Assembly: GCA_903772945.1 (NCBI GenBank)
Contig: CAICTM010001872.1
Location: 1 to 21,250 of the forward strand
Direction: 5' to 3'
Source of the DNA: Seminavis robusta
Lineage: Eukaryota; Bacillariophyta; Bacillariophyceae; Naviculales; Naviculaceae
Length of the DNA stretch: 21,250 bases
A program made the position numbers and the translations under genes. The notes beneath the pieces were generated by a model, which was not told where the DNA came from, ran no database searches, and saw only the letters and a list, made by a program, of their open reading frames with translations. Below are positions 1 to 8,262 of the stretch, piece after piece. Position 1 is the stretch's first letter, and each line of letters starts with the position of its first letter.

Positions 1-1446
1 GAGTGAGGTTCCAAGCCAGATGTCTCCACTCCCATGCCAGCTCTTTGTGCATCTCCTGACTGGATCTCATCGGACGAGCGCACGATGCAGCCTTTGCCGA
101 GATTGAAACAGTTACATCACAGGGATACCTTCCGTCCGAAGGAAATGGAGAGAACGTTCACGTATGGAACGCTATAGAGTATCCTTAGAGTACACCTGTT
201 CCTTGAAGTTTGAAAGGACGGTAAGATCAAGGCGAGCGGTTGCGGAGGCACAACGACGTGACTTCATCTCAGGAGACGCACAGCTCGCCAACGTGTCGAC
301 AGAAGCAGTGCTACTCTCTTGCAATATCGGACGGCTGAGTAAAGGAGGGATGTGGCCAGTATGTGACATCCCGACGCTCTTCATCCAGACACCAGTCGTG
401 GATGAAAAGATATGGTAATCATTAGGTTAGAGAGTTATTAGTTGTGCTGTGTGAAATTAGCCTCTATGTGGTCTGACAACCGTTCGTGAACGGTAAGAAG
501 GCACGCAGTTGCTACTGATGTTTTGATGCCATCTCGTGTACCTTGGTAGCTGCCTATATACTTACCGTAGTTCGTGAAGCGTATGGTCGGAGGTATTTAG
601 ATTATCTTACGGCCTTGTGTAGCCAAGAATGTTGCCCCCGGCAAGCAACAAGTGTGGATGTGACGACTGTAAGCCTTAGCCCGGGCTCGAAGGTTAAGCA
701 GTGTAACCAGTGCTTCGTGTGAATCCGAAGCATATTCGGTGGGGCGGACTGGAGAGACGTGAGGAAAGGTAGTATTTTGGATGCCATAGCTTCACGCGGG
801 TCAATGCACGTTCGTGTACAGTCGTTGATGAATCCTGGATGGGAGCCCTTTCGGAGGCATCGCCGAGGAAGGGGGTCGATAAACTAGAAGTAGTGCAGCC
901 CCGAAGCTTTCACAGTAGACGTATCCTGCAGAAGTCCAACGGCAAGGCCGAGACTGTTCAGCCTGTGTGGCTAAGAGTGTTATTGGCTGCGATGAGGCCG
1001 GCAGACACGGTACGGGATATGTTCCTCCGTACTAGAGTCAGACCGATAGGCCGATTGGATACTGTACATCATGCAGTACATTGATTGACTAGAACTCATG
1101 TAGTTCTCAAGCGACGGAGTGGATATTGATGTATGTTATGTTGATGGTTCTTCGCAGTCCATCCACATGAGGGTCATACGGAGGGTGGTTTGACAACATG
1201 GGCCCAGTTACCCATTATCGACTTCGACGACAGAAGTGAACACGAGAGCTCAACTGGAGAGTGAACTCGTCGCAGTTGTATGACCTGGATGCCATCGAGT
1301 CCTTTGGCGAGGGCAGTTCCTTTACGGGAGCAGGCTATGTAGGTTAAAGAATACTAGTCTTCAGGACAACAGAGTGCCATCCTTCTAGGGAACGGCAAAG
1401 CTTCTTGTAGTAAAGAACGAAAGCCATCAACATTAGGTACTTCTTT

Positions 1447-1656
1447 GTGAGCGACAGAGTCGCAAAGAAGGAGATCAGTGTGGACTGGTGTCCAACTGAT
1501 GATATGGTTGCGGACTTCTGGATGAAGCCGAACCAAGGTCGACTGTTCAAACAGAACGTGGACAAGTTGATGGGTGTTGTGGAACACTCAGAGCCAGGGC
1601 ACTCAGAAGGAGGGTCACGGTCGGACAAGAAGGTCCGTTCACAGAAGGAGCGCTAA
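1447..1656 (+). pseudogene. Copia pol, C-terminal RNase H tail
   Basis: This is the best-preserved block of the decayed element. Reading begins in frame near 1430 (INIRYFFVSDRVAKKE) and continues through SVDWCPTDDMVADFWMKPNQG and LFKQNVDKLMGV to a stop at 1654-1656. The RYFFV-x-DRV, CPT-x-DM-x-AD-(F/Y)-x-KP-x-QG and LF...LMG sequence is the standard C-terminus of copia-family RNase H. Canonical copies have T where M precedes KP. No upstream reading frame continues into it without stops, so it is a remnant. The final ~22 residues, rich in S, K and R, may be read-through beyond the ancestral end. Confidence 0.85.
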
Positions 1657-1715
1657 GCGGAGTAAGTAAGTAAGCATGGTCGACGACTAGGACAAGCTCG
1701 ACGACCACAGGAGTG

Positions 1716-1866
1716 TGTTGGGGATTCGCGATTAGGGATTCAACCTGTACCTCTGTACTAGAATTTGATGCCAGTAGAAATACCATGAAATACAGAGCCC
1801 ACCCACTTTTTCAGTAGTATCTCAATAGACAACAGTAACAACTAAGAGAGCTTAGAGCAACTAACA
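1716..1866 (+). repeat. Likely 3' LTR of the decayed copia element
   Basis: The segment begins TGTTGG and ends CTAACA, near-perfect short inverted termini of the TG...CA type, and starts 59 bp after the pol stop. Its length of 151 bp suits short diatom copia LTRs. A degraded purine stretch (CAGGAG) precedes it. The 5' partner is outside the window, so identity between LTRs and the target duplication cannot be checked. Confidence 0.6.
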
Positions 1867-3344
1867 AGTTGTTCTTGGGCTAGCCTGTTTCCTTGGTTCT
1901 CTAGCCTTCGAGGCCTTCCATGATGGTGGAGGAGTCACTGTGGATATGTAGAGTGACATGGTTGCTTTCTTGCTGCCAAGGAAGAGGTGTACCGGTTGTA
2001 GTTGAATTTGGCTCTGGTAGCAGGGCAATAAACCTGGACTCAACTGTAATCTGGAAACCACAAAGGGGACTTCTTGGGACCTTGCTAGGGGCCTGGGAAA
2101 TTCAATCTATGTCTGTTGGAATAAGGTGGACCAGGTACAAGGGCTGGGACCTGATTCCTGTGTTGCCTTGGTGCTGGTAGCTGCCTTGGTTTGTGGTGAT
2201 TTTGCCACACTGGATAGCTTACTGGGACCAATGAATCTCCCCACAAAAGCTCCCACAATTCAAGGTGAGATACCCACTGACGAAACAAAGGGTGGCGGTT
2301 CCAGTGGTGGTGCTCTTGTCGCCTCTATTCTCTTCGATATACTCTCCGTGGCTCTCCGAGTTGCCGATTCGAAGCTTCGTACGGAGGAAGGGATCTCGAG
2401 TTCACCGAATTCAATGACTCAACCAAGTAAAACCTTTAAAATGTGAGCGCAGCGAGCTTACGTGATGTGTGCCTGCTTTCGGAACGGAGAACTGGTACGG
2501 GGAACGTCGCCGTATAAGGCTTCGGAGATCCAGGATCGAAAAGGAACTCACAAACTGACTCAGTGCACGGCAAATAAGTACCGTATCACTCGAATACTGC
2601 ACGGACAATCTGATTGGCTGATCCGCTTCCGTGAGAACTTCTTCGACGTTCTGTGATATCGCTGAAACAGTACAGGATAGAAACTCGTGACCCTCGAAAA
2701 CTGCACGGGGACTCAAAAGCGATATGCCCCACGATTTTCAATAAATCCAACTGTTCCGCGTACGGTTGGTGTAAATCGCTGAAAGGACTGCAAAGTGATA
2801 TGCCCCGTACTCTGCAATAAGCCACGTAAGTCCCTAAGGAGGCTGGAAGCGATATGCCCGTACGCCGAGGGTTAAGTCGCCTGTACAGCGCTTTCCGTAG
2901 GACGTAAAAGACTTGCTCGATTGCCAAGAATAGGTGCAAAATCAATAAGTCTCGCGATCTCTGTTCCTTTGCCCGCTTCTTCTTTCGAGTGAATTGGCTG
3001 ATTTTCCGTGAAGTCGTCAACAGGAGCTAGCTCGTCAATGAGGTTGTGTTGATGGTGCCTTCGAAAGTATAGGTTTTCTTCAAGGCAATGGGCTTTCTGT
3101 TGGAGTTGCAGATTGGAAGATGGCCAAGTCAAAGGTTCCTGTCACTGTGGTGGTGGCTGGAGCTATCAAAATTGACCAGAAGGTTGTTGACTTAGGAGTT
3201 CAAAGTGGACCTGAAATCAACACCAAAATGCCAAAGAAATCCAATGAATCCAACTGTAACTGTAGTGTAGCACTGATTGTTGTAATGCGGAGATCTCCTT
3301 GTCAGCCGGGAGACTCTCCTTCCCTTAAAACTGCCTGAAAACTA
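1867..3344. other. Anonymous degenerate DNA, no supported gene
   Basis: Several short open frames exist on both strands but none has a recognisable domain. The longest (minus, 2586-3020) is basic and compositionally noisy. A + strand frame starting at ATG 3120 (72 aa) has regular codon-like composition but no known motif. Between 2640 and 2870 a loose repeat recurs three times (GCGATATGCCC or GTGATATGCCC at about 2720, 2795 and 2848), with TCGCTGAAA interspersed, suggesting a decayed tandem repeat. If the primer-binding site at 3345-3360 is real, this stretch would be the internal region of a minus-strand retroelement. Confidence 0.5.
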
Positions 3345-3360
3345 TGCGACTGTTAATCCA
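3345..3360 (-). other. Retroelement primer-binding site, half-tRNA-Asn type
   Basis: Read on the minus strand this is TGGATTAACAGTCGCA. Its first 13 bases are identical to the bases directly after the 5' terminal repeat of the TRIM-like element (7046-7058). The + strand sequence TGCGACTGTTAATC matches a tRNA-Asn(GUU) anticodon arm as I remember it from yeast (loop CTGTTAA with anticodon GTT). The LTR end would lie just to the right, reading TAGAAACTTAT on the minus strand, which resembles TAGAAGTTAC at the TRIM repeat end. No second LTR copy was found in the window. Confidence 0.5.
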
Positions 3361-4237
3361 ATAAGTTTCTAGAAGGTTCAGTTCCAATACTCAAGTAGTG
3401 GACTGGGTCTCGCTGAAACCTTCCTCAGGGACAGCGGTATCAGGCAGTTCAGGGAGCCTTGTCGTGCCTCAGGGTATTCCAACACCTCCAGTAGGCACCA
3501 AACCAAGGACTTGGTCCTGTCAGTCAGACAGGAGGGCCAGCAGAGCTCTCTGCTGGACCCTTTGGGCCAGCTCTCCTCAGGAGCTGGGGCCTTCGTTATT
3601 CAATCGTGCCGTGGCAGTCTGGGAACAGTACTATCTGCTACCTCCTACTGCTTCTGCCCGGCCTCAACAGGATTGGTATCAACTGCTGCGGTATCAATGG
3701 GGCCACAAGCTAATCAGGATCGGTCTCAATCTTCGTACTATTTTCTTAACTATGATGGAAGGACGATCCTTTCTTGCTGCTTTGGCTGGGAGATAAGCCA
3801 ACTGCGCATGCTGGAGTTGTAGGCCAGCATAGCTGTTGGAGCTATCTCTGACGGGATCCAGAGCTCTCGCTCCTAAAAGTTATCGGTCTATGTTTCTGTT
3901 GTGCAGTCATCTATAGCATTAAGACTACCTATCTCTAACTTGCGATCTTCTTGTTACTATTAGAATTTCCCTCCAGAATGCCGTCGGCATGCTCATGGTC
4001 GACTGCTTTTCTGAGCTTCAGAAAAGATGTAAATTTTGGCTGGCTCATAACCGACCGTAAACTAGTACCCGCAAGGAGCGAGCACCGCAGCCAACATCAA
4101 AGTCAAGCAGTTCTCTGTATTATGACGTGTTGCTTGGATGATGCAGTTGAATCGAATGTCGGTTGTTGGAACTTCATATATACCGTATTAGCAAAAAAAT
4201 AGCGCAAACACGAAAATTTTTAAGCTAGAACTATAAA
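3361..4237. other. Gene-free stretch, possible minus-strand 5' LTR at its left edge
   Basis: No domain is recognised on either strand. A + strand frame at 3398-3796 (132 aa) overlaps another at 3511-3822, and neither resembles a known family. If 3345-3360 is a primer-binding site, the adjoining right-hand sequence should be the end of a minus-strand LTR, but its far boundary is not visible. AT-rich sequence near 4190-4230 precedes the hairpin pair. Confidence 0.4.
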
Positions 4238-4295
4238 GGTTGAGCCCCCGCAGGGGGCTCTGAACCATAAAGATTGGGCCCCTTGGGGCCCAACC
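4238..4295. repeat. Two adjacent GC-rich hairpins
   Basis: Hairpin 1 has arms GAGCCCCC and GGGGGCTC (4242-4249 and 4253-4260, loop GCA), extended outward by GGTT and AACC. Hairpin 2 has arms TTGGGCCCC and GGGGCCCAA (4274-4282 and 4285-4293, loop TT). Both are preceded by an ATAAAG(A/G)TTG stretch, so they look like diverged tandem copies of one hairpin unit whose stems are preserved while the arm sequence differs. They sit just beyond the 3' end of the broken minus-strand gene and may mark a transposon end or a transcript-end structure. Confidence 0.7.
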
Positions 4296-4309
4296 ACCAA
4301 GCTAGCTAG

Positions 4310-5175
4310 CTACTGGGAGTGGAACACATGGTCTTCTGGCTTGCCCTCAAAGCACTGCAGCAGAGCCTCCTGACACATGCTTGTTGGTGCCACAATGGGG
4401 GCATGGAGTCTTGAGTCCTTCTTTGCCTGTTGCTGGGTCCATGAACTTGTACCTCGAATGCTTTTCCAGGATGCTGCGGTCAAATATCTGAGGCATAAAG
4501 AAGAGAATTTTAGTGTGAGTCGGGAGCTCAAATTCCATGGCTGCTAGAGACTGTTGCTCTGCCTTCCATCGTTTGTCAACGCCGTTGCCAAAGACATTGG
4601 ACTGGCCCTGGCCTGCAGCTTTCTTCCTTGCAAGCGCTCTCACAACAGGAGATGTGACTCCGTGGACTGTTGGTGCCACAATGGGGGCATGGTGTCTTGA
4701 GTCCTTCTTTGGCTGTTGCTGGGTCCATGAACTTGTACCTCGAATGCTTTTCCAGGATGCTGCGGTCAAATATCTCAGGCATGAAGAAGAAAATTCGAGT
4801 GAAAGCTTAGATCTCGAATTCCATGGCTGCTAGAGACTGTTCCTTTGCCTTCCATGGCTTGTCGATGACCTTCCCGGGTTTGAAGAAACTTGTAATTTGG
4901 GACTGGCCTGCTGCTTCGTCCTTCCTTGCAAGCGCTCTCATAACAGGGGACGTGACTCCGTGGACTGCTCCCTGCGGGAAATGGTTCTGCAGATGCCGAT
5001 CCAATTTCCCCGCCACTAGAGGAGTCCTAGCTTTCACAGAGGCACGTCCTGTCTTGCCAACAGCCGCCAAGAACACCATGCCGTTGCCGTCCACCTTGGG
5101 GAACAGTCCACTGAAGTACAGGTTCCGGATGTAGTGGTCGATACCAGCCGGCGCCTCTTTCGTACTCGCACTCAT
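4310..5175 (-). pseudogene. Broken gene with zinc-ribbon start and PIP-box-like motif, internally duplicated
   Basis: The minus-strand ATG at 5175 opens a 122-codon frame ending at 4807. Residues 91-98, QSQITSFF, fit the PCNA-binding PIP-box consensus (Q-x-x-[ILM]-x-x-F-F). After a stop, the sequence continues with IFDRSILEKHSRYKFMDPAT and then CPHC, a likely first half of a zinc ribbon. The same block then appears again further 3' (frame 4347-4769), this time reading through without the early stop. Everything after CPHCGTN is missing. The LKTPCPHCG entry resembles the start of DUF6729-type zinc-ribbon domains often linked to mobile elements; this is a guess from memory. The gene is truncated, frameshifted and not expected to make a working protein. 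Confidence 0.6.
4382..4966. repeat. Tandem partial gene duplication, 286 bp + 299 bp
   Basis: Unit 1 (4382-4667) and unit 2 (4668-4966) abut exactly: both begin TGTTGGTGCCACAATGGGGG and both end CCGTGGACT. They remain closely similar by eye over CTTGAGTCCTTCTTTG, TGCTGGGTCCATGAACTTG and the CCATGGCTGCTAGAGACTGTT stretch. The 13-bp length difference falls mainly in the segment that encodes the PIP-box-like motif in unit 2. Confidence 0.85.
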
Positions 5176-5207
5176 CGTCTTCGGAGGATTGCGATGAAAG
5201 CGGCTAT

Positions 5208-5312
5208 GTCCTCGGCTGCGGTGAGGAGTACCTCTGCGGCTTCTGAATCTGCGGCTACTGAATGCGGTAAGTACACCTCTGCGAAGTACCTCTGCGGCTA
5301 CTGAATACGGAA
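5208..5312. repeat. Short degenerate minisatellite
   Basis: Units of roughly 17-20 bp built on ACCTCTGCGGCT(A/T)CTGAAT recur four to five times with variable spacing just upstream (in the minus sense) of the 5175 start codon. It could be part of a 5' leader. Confidence 0.6.
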
Positions 5313-5474
5313 GGGATGACCTCGGTTTTATTGTCTTGCTTCACTATCTGGCTCAAATTCGAAATCCTCTGGATGCATGCTCCGTCGGTCTTTCGAAAAC
5401 AACACGAAAACAACACGACGAGAGACTGATCAAGCTGACACAGAGAAAGCGAAATATTGAATCATGTGCACGAC

Positions 5475-5535
5475 TGACGTCACAGCCGACTGACGTCATC
5501 GAAATTGAAAGATCGAACCATTCTGATTGGCCAAT
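5475..5535. promoter_or_regulatory. Two CRE palindromes and a CCAAT palindrome
   Basis: TGACGTCA occurs at 5475-5482 and again at 5491-5498, 16 bp apart start to start, followed by ATTGGCCAAT at 5526-5535. TGACGTCA is the consensus site of CREB/ATF-type bZIP factors, and CRE-like elements are known in CO2- and light-responsive diatom promoters. The cluster lies 300-360 bp upstream of the minus-strand start at 5175, so it may be the promoter of that now broken gene. Confidence 0.5.
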
Positions 5536-5539
5536 CGCC

Positions 5540-6203
5540 CCTACTGCGGCTCTACAGCGGTAGTGTACGGATTGGGCCGATGTCGGCACGGTGGTCCCGC
5601 TGTACTTTCTGTACCAATCGTTTGAGGTTCTGATATGCGAACTACCGTGTAACACCAGCCAGCAAACGACCCCTATACCATACCGGTATGCAAATTAGTG
5701 GAAGCCTCAAAAACCGCGTCATTGGTTTAGATGCACGTTTAGACCAAATCCCACTACTCTGGTACGGTACCGGTACCCAACCCCAAACTGCTCTTACTCA
5801 AGGATACTAAAGGAACTGTCATGGCAGTGGGAACCGCTTGGGAGAATCGTATCGATGATCCGAGTATTGAGCATTGGAACAACCATGCACTTTCTGAAGA
5901 AGGTTGGCGCTGAATACCACCGACAATTTGATATCAAGTGAGACTTGAGAGGAGAAATCGCGACCTGAAAGAGTTTGACCATGGCAGCCCCAGCATTTGT
6001 TGTCCAATAAAGTGCTTTGACTAACGCTGCTGCTTCATCCAATTCTTGCTGTTGAGCCTAGCTAGCTATGCTCCTCACCTTAGATGCCATGGCTTCAGTT
6101 GTGTTGCATTGTTTGTTGAGATCCAATCTAGCTTCTCAGTCCCTAATATCCATGACTGAAGGAAGGAAACCACAAAGACCAATGGGAAGGAACTAGATAG
6201 TCA
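5540..6203. other. Gene-free stretch with KpnI-like palindromes
   Basis: No convincing coding sequence. An 82-aa minus frame (5794-6042) has no recognisable domain. Palindromic ATACCGGTAT (about 5682) and GGTACGGTACCGGTACC (about 5761-5777) recall the CCGGTAC motifs at 13198-13392 and 10697. Confidence 0.4.
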
Positions 6204-6281
6204 TAAGTTATCTTGAATCTGGTTAGACTAGAGTGACAACCCTGCTGTAGACACAGTCAGTTCAACATTCAAGATAACTTA
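6204..6281. repeat. 15-bp perfect inverted repeat
   Basis: TAAGTTATCTTGAAT (6204-6218) is the exact reverse complement of ATTCAAGATAACTTA (6267-6281), with a 48-bp spacer. It lies about 100 bp upstream of a copia gag start, so it is probably within the former 5' LTR or leader of that element. Confidence 0.75.
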
Positions 6282-6385
6282 CTCGAGACCATCAACACCA
6301 TCGTGATATACAAGTAGTCAGGAAGCAGAACGCCTGAGCCGCAGGCTACAAGGAACGGCCCAACGCGGGTCATTCCCCAACGAAG

Positions 6386-6766
6386 ATGCCTGAACCCAGC
6401 ACCGGAGATCGCCCAGATACGTCCCAGGACACCGCCGACAGCACCACAATGTCCAGCCTCACGGGAGGCTCGAGCCGAGGATCAGGCAGAGGACGTGGAA
6501 GGGGCGGCAGAGGCGACAGAGGAGGCCGCGGACGTGGGAACAGGAGAAATACAAACACGAGCAGCGGCAGCAGCCGGGCTACTGTGACGTTCAAGGGCCG
6601 AACTGAGGGCCTGGAGGAACACGTATACGACATGATCAACGCAACCGCGGCATTTGCATCATACACGACAACCACTGAAAGATTGGCCGAGTACATTGGG
6701 ACCACATGGACCGGAGGTCACCTCATTCGGAAGGAAATAGAAACCATGGGTTCGACTCATGACTGA
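6386..6766 (+). pseudogene. Copia gag, N-terminal part
   Basis: A 126-aa frame starts at ATG 6386 and ends at TGA 6766. Residues 1-30 are polar and acidic. About residues 28-52 are an RG-rich stretch (GRGRGRGGRG type), as in many diatom copia Gag proteins and probably RNA-binding. Then comes FKGRTEGLEEHVYD followed by TTERLAEYIG and GGHLIRKEIE, the start of the Gag capsid-like domain as I recall it from this group. A full Gag should be several times longer with a CCHC zinc knuckle; here it stops early, so this is a truncated or decayed copy. It may belong to the same insertion as the pol fragment at 8263-8562, the two now being separated by the TRIM-like element and a large deletion. Confidence 0.75.
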
Positions 6767-6969
6767 GTCTCTCGTGAATAGTCATTTGAGACAGGGTTCT
6801 CAATGACCGCCTAGTCATACTAGGTTACACTAGGTATCGACACAGCCTCGCTGATAGATATTTAGCTAGCGTGGAGATTCTCCACGCGACTTCCATGCTA
6901 CTAGTAGATTACTAGAGCTAGAGTTTCCATGTGTTCCGAGTTACATCGTGGTCTGCGTAGGATGCCTAC
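6767..6969. other. Short gap with a perfect hairpin
   Basis: GCGTGGAG-ATT-CTCCACGC at 6869-6887 forms an 8-bp perfect stem with a 3-nt loop. The neighbouring ACTAGG repeats (about 6813-6835) are short. No coding sequence was seen. Confidence 0.6.
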
Positions 6970-7047
6970 CGATAAAGTTGAGCTTAATAAGCCAATAATT
7001 GCCTCTACTCTACACCGAGCAAGAAACACATTTTATAGAAGTTACTG
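6970..7047 (+). repeat. Left terminal direct repeat of the TRIM-like element
   Basis: The 78 bp are identical to 8005-8082. The sequence contains TTTTATAGAAG near its 3' end. If the element is bounded by an 8-bp duplication, the true repeat is 6971-7045. Confidence 0.85.
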
Positions 7048-7058
7048 GATTAACAGTC
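7046..7058 (+). other. Primer-binding site of the TRIM-like element
   Basis: TGGATTAACAGTC sits at the junction of the left terminal repeat and the interior. Its complement contains CTGTTAA, the seven-base anticodon loop of tRNA-Asn(GUU), suggesting priming by a cleaved tRNA half, as known for Drosophila copia with initiator tRNA. The same 13-mer occurs on the minus strand at 3348-3360. Confidence 0.55.
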
Positions 7059-7997
7059 AGCCCTACTACCTGTGTCACCCTCGGTCATCCACAGTAGAGG
7101 CAAGGTTCCGAGGCCTGTAGTTCGATCCCCGGTATGAGGATTTAACTTCCACCTCGTTGAGAAACTCACATTGACCAGGAACATTCGTTAGATAATTGTA
7201 TGCACTACTGAATTAGTATAGTCCTCCTCTCGCAATTTAGACAAGTCTGTAGTTGATCCGATCCTGCAGGGCTCAAGGTGGAATACGGCTCTTAAGTAAG
7301 GTTGCCCCGTGAGTAACCCACTGCTCCGTAAGCATGCATTTCGTTTCGTGGAACTTGTAGTCTTCAGTTCCCCGTGACTCGTACCACTCCGTTAAGACTT
7401 GGGGGGAGAAGTTCACCTCCAACGGTGAGTCAGTCAAGTCTCACTCGTAAATAGTATATGACGTTCCGCTTAGATAATACCAAGACTATGGGGGAGTTCA
7501 CCACTTCCCTCCGTGACATAGGCTTGCCGGATGTCTAGTGATCCAACGTCTAAGTCCTTCAGAATGGCTCTCCACTTCGCTCGTGAGTTAAGAGAAGAAA
7601 CTAGTATTCCGACTTCGTACTAGTATTCGTACAGTCAGTACGATTCCTGCATAGGAATCGCGAAGAACACCAGTCTTCACGAACGGTACCGCTCGAAGAT
7701 CATTCCAACATAGTCCCAGGAATTCCGCGAGGTTCCTGGGGGAGAAATCAACGAGATAGAGAACACGTACCTCCACTGACGTCAGTCGTCAGTTCCGAAT
7801 GCGAACTCGACGTACCTCTACTGACGTACGCGATCAAAGAACCTTCCGTGACACCCGAAGGCTAGCGCTTGAGTACAGGCAGCGCTCAAGCGTAAATAAA
7901 TACCTGCATGCATACCAGTACATGCGAATTAGTGCTGGGTGATTCCAACTGCTCGCTCGAGACTCATCATCTCGAGGCTGCAGAGCTGTTCGGCAAT

Positions 7998-8004
7998 GGG
8001 GGAG
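7998..8004 (+). other. Polypurine tract of the TRIM-like element
   Basis: GGGGGAG (purine-rich from 7995 apart from one T) directly abuts the right terminal repeat, the position expected of a plus-strand primer. Confidence 0.6.
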
Positions 8005-8082
8005 CGATAAAGTTGAGCTTAATAAGCCAATAATTGCCTCTACTCTACACCGAGCAAGAAACACATTTTATAGAAGTTACTG
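8005..8082 (+). repeat. Right terminal direct repeat of the TRIM-like element
   Basis: Identical to 6970-7047 and followed at once by CCTACC, matching the sequence before the left copy. Confidence 0.85.
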
Positions 8083-8262
8083 CCTACCAACACCTACGCT
8101 ATTCCAACTCCTACCTGATTGCCGGATGCCCATGGGAGTAAATTGTATCCATGGCCTTGAAGATCTCTCTCGTTGATTAGTTTTCATAGCTTTCTAATCT
8201 CTCTCATAATTTTCATTCTCTCAAACTCAAAACACTCGAAAGATCTTTACACTAGCTTTTAG

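Larger units (their letters stand above)
1..1866 (+). mobile_element. Decayed Ty1/copia retrotransposon, 3' half
   Basis: The + strand carries copia pol remnants in the right order but in shifting frames: a reverse-transcriptase N-terminal stretch (about 220-415, with STEAVLLSC and CDIP...FIQTP), the region between RT and RNase H (about 900-1080, FHSRRILQ and RPADTVRDMFLRTRV), RNase H (about 1115-1330, YVDGS then an ELVAV-like stretch), and the RNase H tail (1410-1656). A likely 3' LTR follows. Many stops and frameshifts separate the blocks, so the element is dead. The 5' half, including gag, integrase and the 5' LTR, lies outside the window. Diatom copia (CoDi-type) affinity is from remembered family patterns, not a search. 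Confidence 0.85.
6970..8082 (+). mobile_element. TRIM-like miniature LTR retroelement
   Basis: A 78-bp sequence starting CGATAAAGTTGAGC and ending GAAGTTACTG occurs identically at 6970-7047 and 8005-8082. Directly outside are matching flanks: TGCCTACC at 6963-6970 and TGCCTACC at 8081-8088. This is a target-site duplication of at least 5 bp (CCTAC); bases shared with the repeat ends make its exact length ambiguous between 5 and 8. Just after the left copy is TGGATTAACAGTC (primer-binding-site-like), and just before the right copy is the purine tract GGGGGAG. The 957-bp interior has no usable open frame, so the element is non-autonomous. It differs from classical LTRs in lacking TG...CA termini. 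The identical repeats suggest a recent insertion or recent conversion. Confidence 0.75.

Noticed and set aside
164..418. 84-codon frame as a host gene
   Set aside because: Its sequence matches a decayed copia reverse transcriptase start (STEAVLLSC, CDIP), so it is part of the dead element.
2586..3020. 144-codon minus-strand frame
   Set aside because: No domain, noisy composition, overlaps another frame; possibly decayed retroelement interior but not supportable as a gene.
4238..4309. Helitron 3' end (hairpin followed by CTAG)
   Set aside because: A GC-rich hairpin lies 8 nt from CTAG, but the base after it is C, not T, no TC 5' terminus was found and there is no RepHel coding; the match is too weak.
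7119..7129. GTTCGATCC-like tRNA B-box (AGTTCGATCCC)
   Set aside because: The flanking bases do not pair as a T-stem and no A-box, anticodon or acceptor arm is found, so no tRNA or SINE call.
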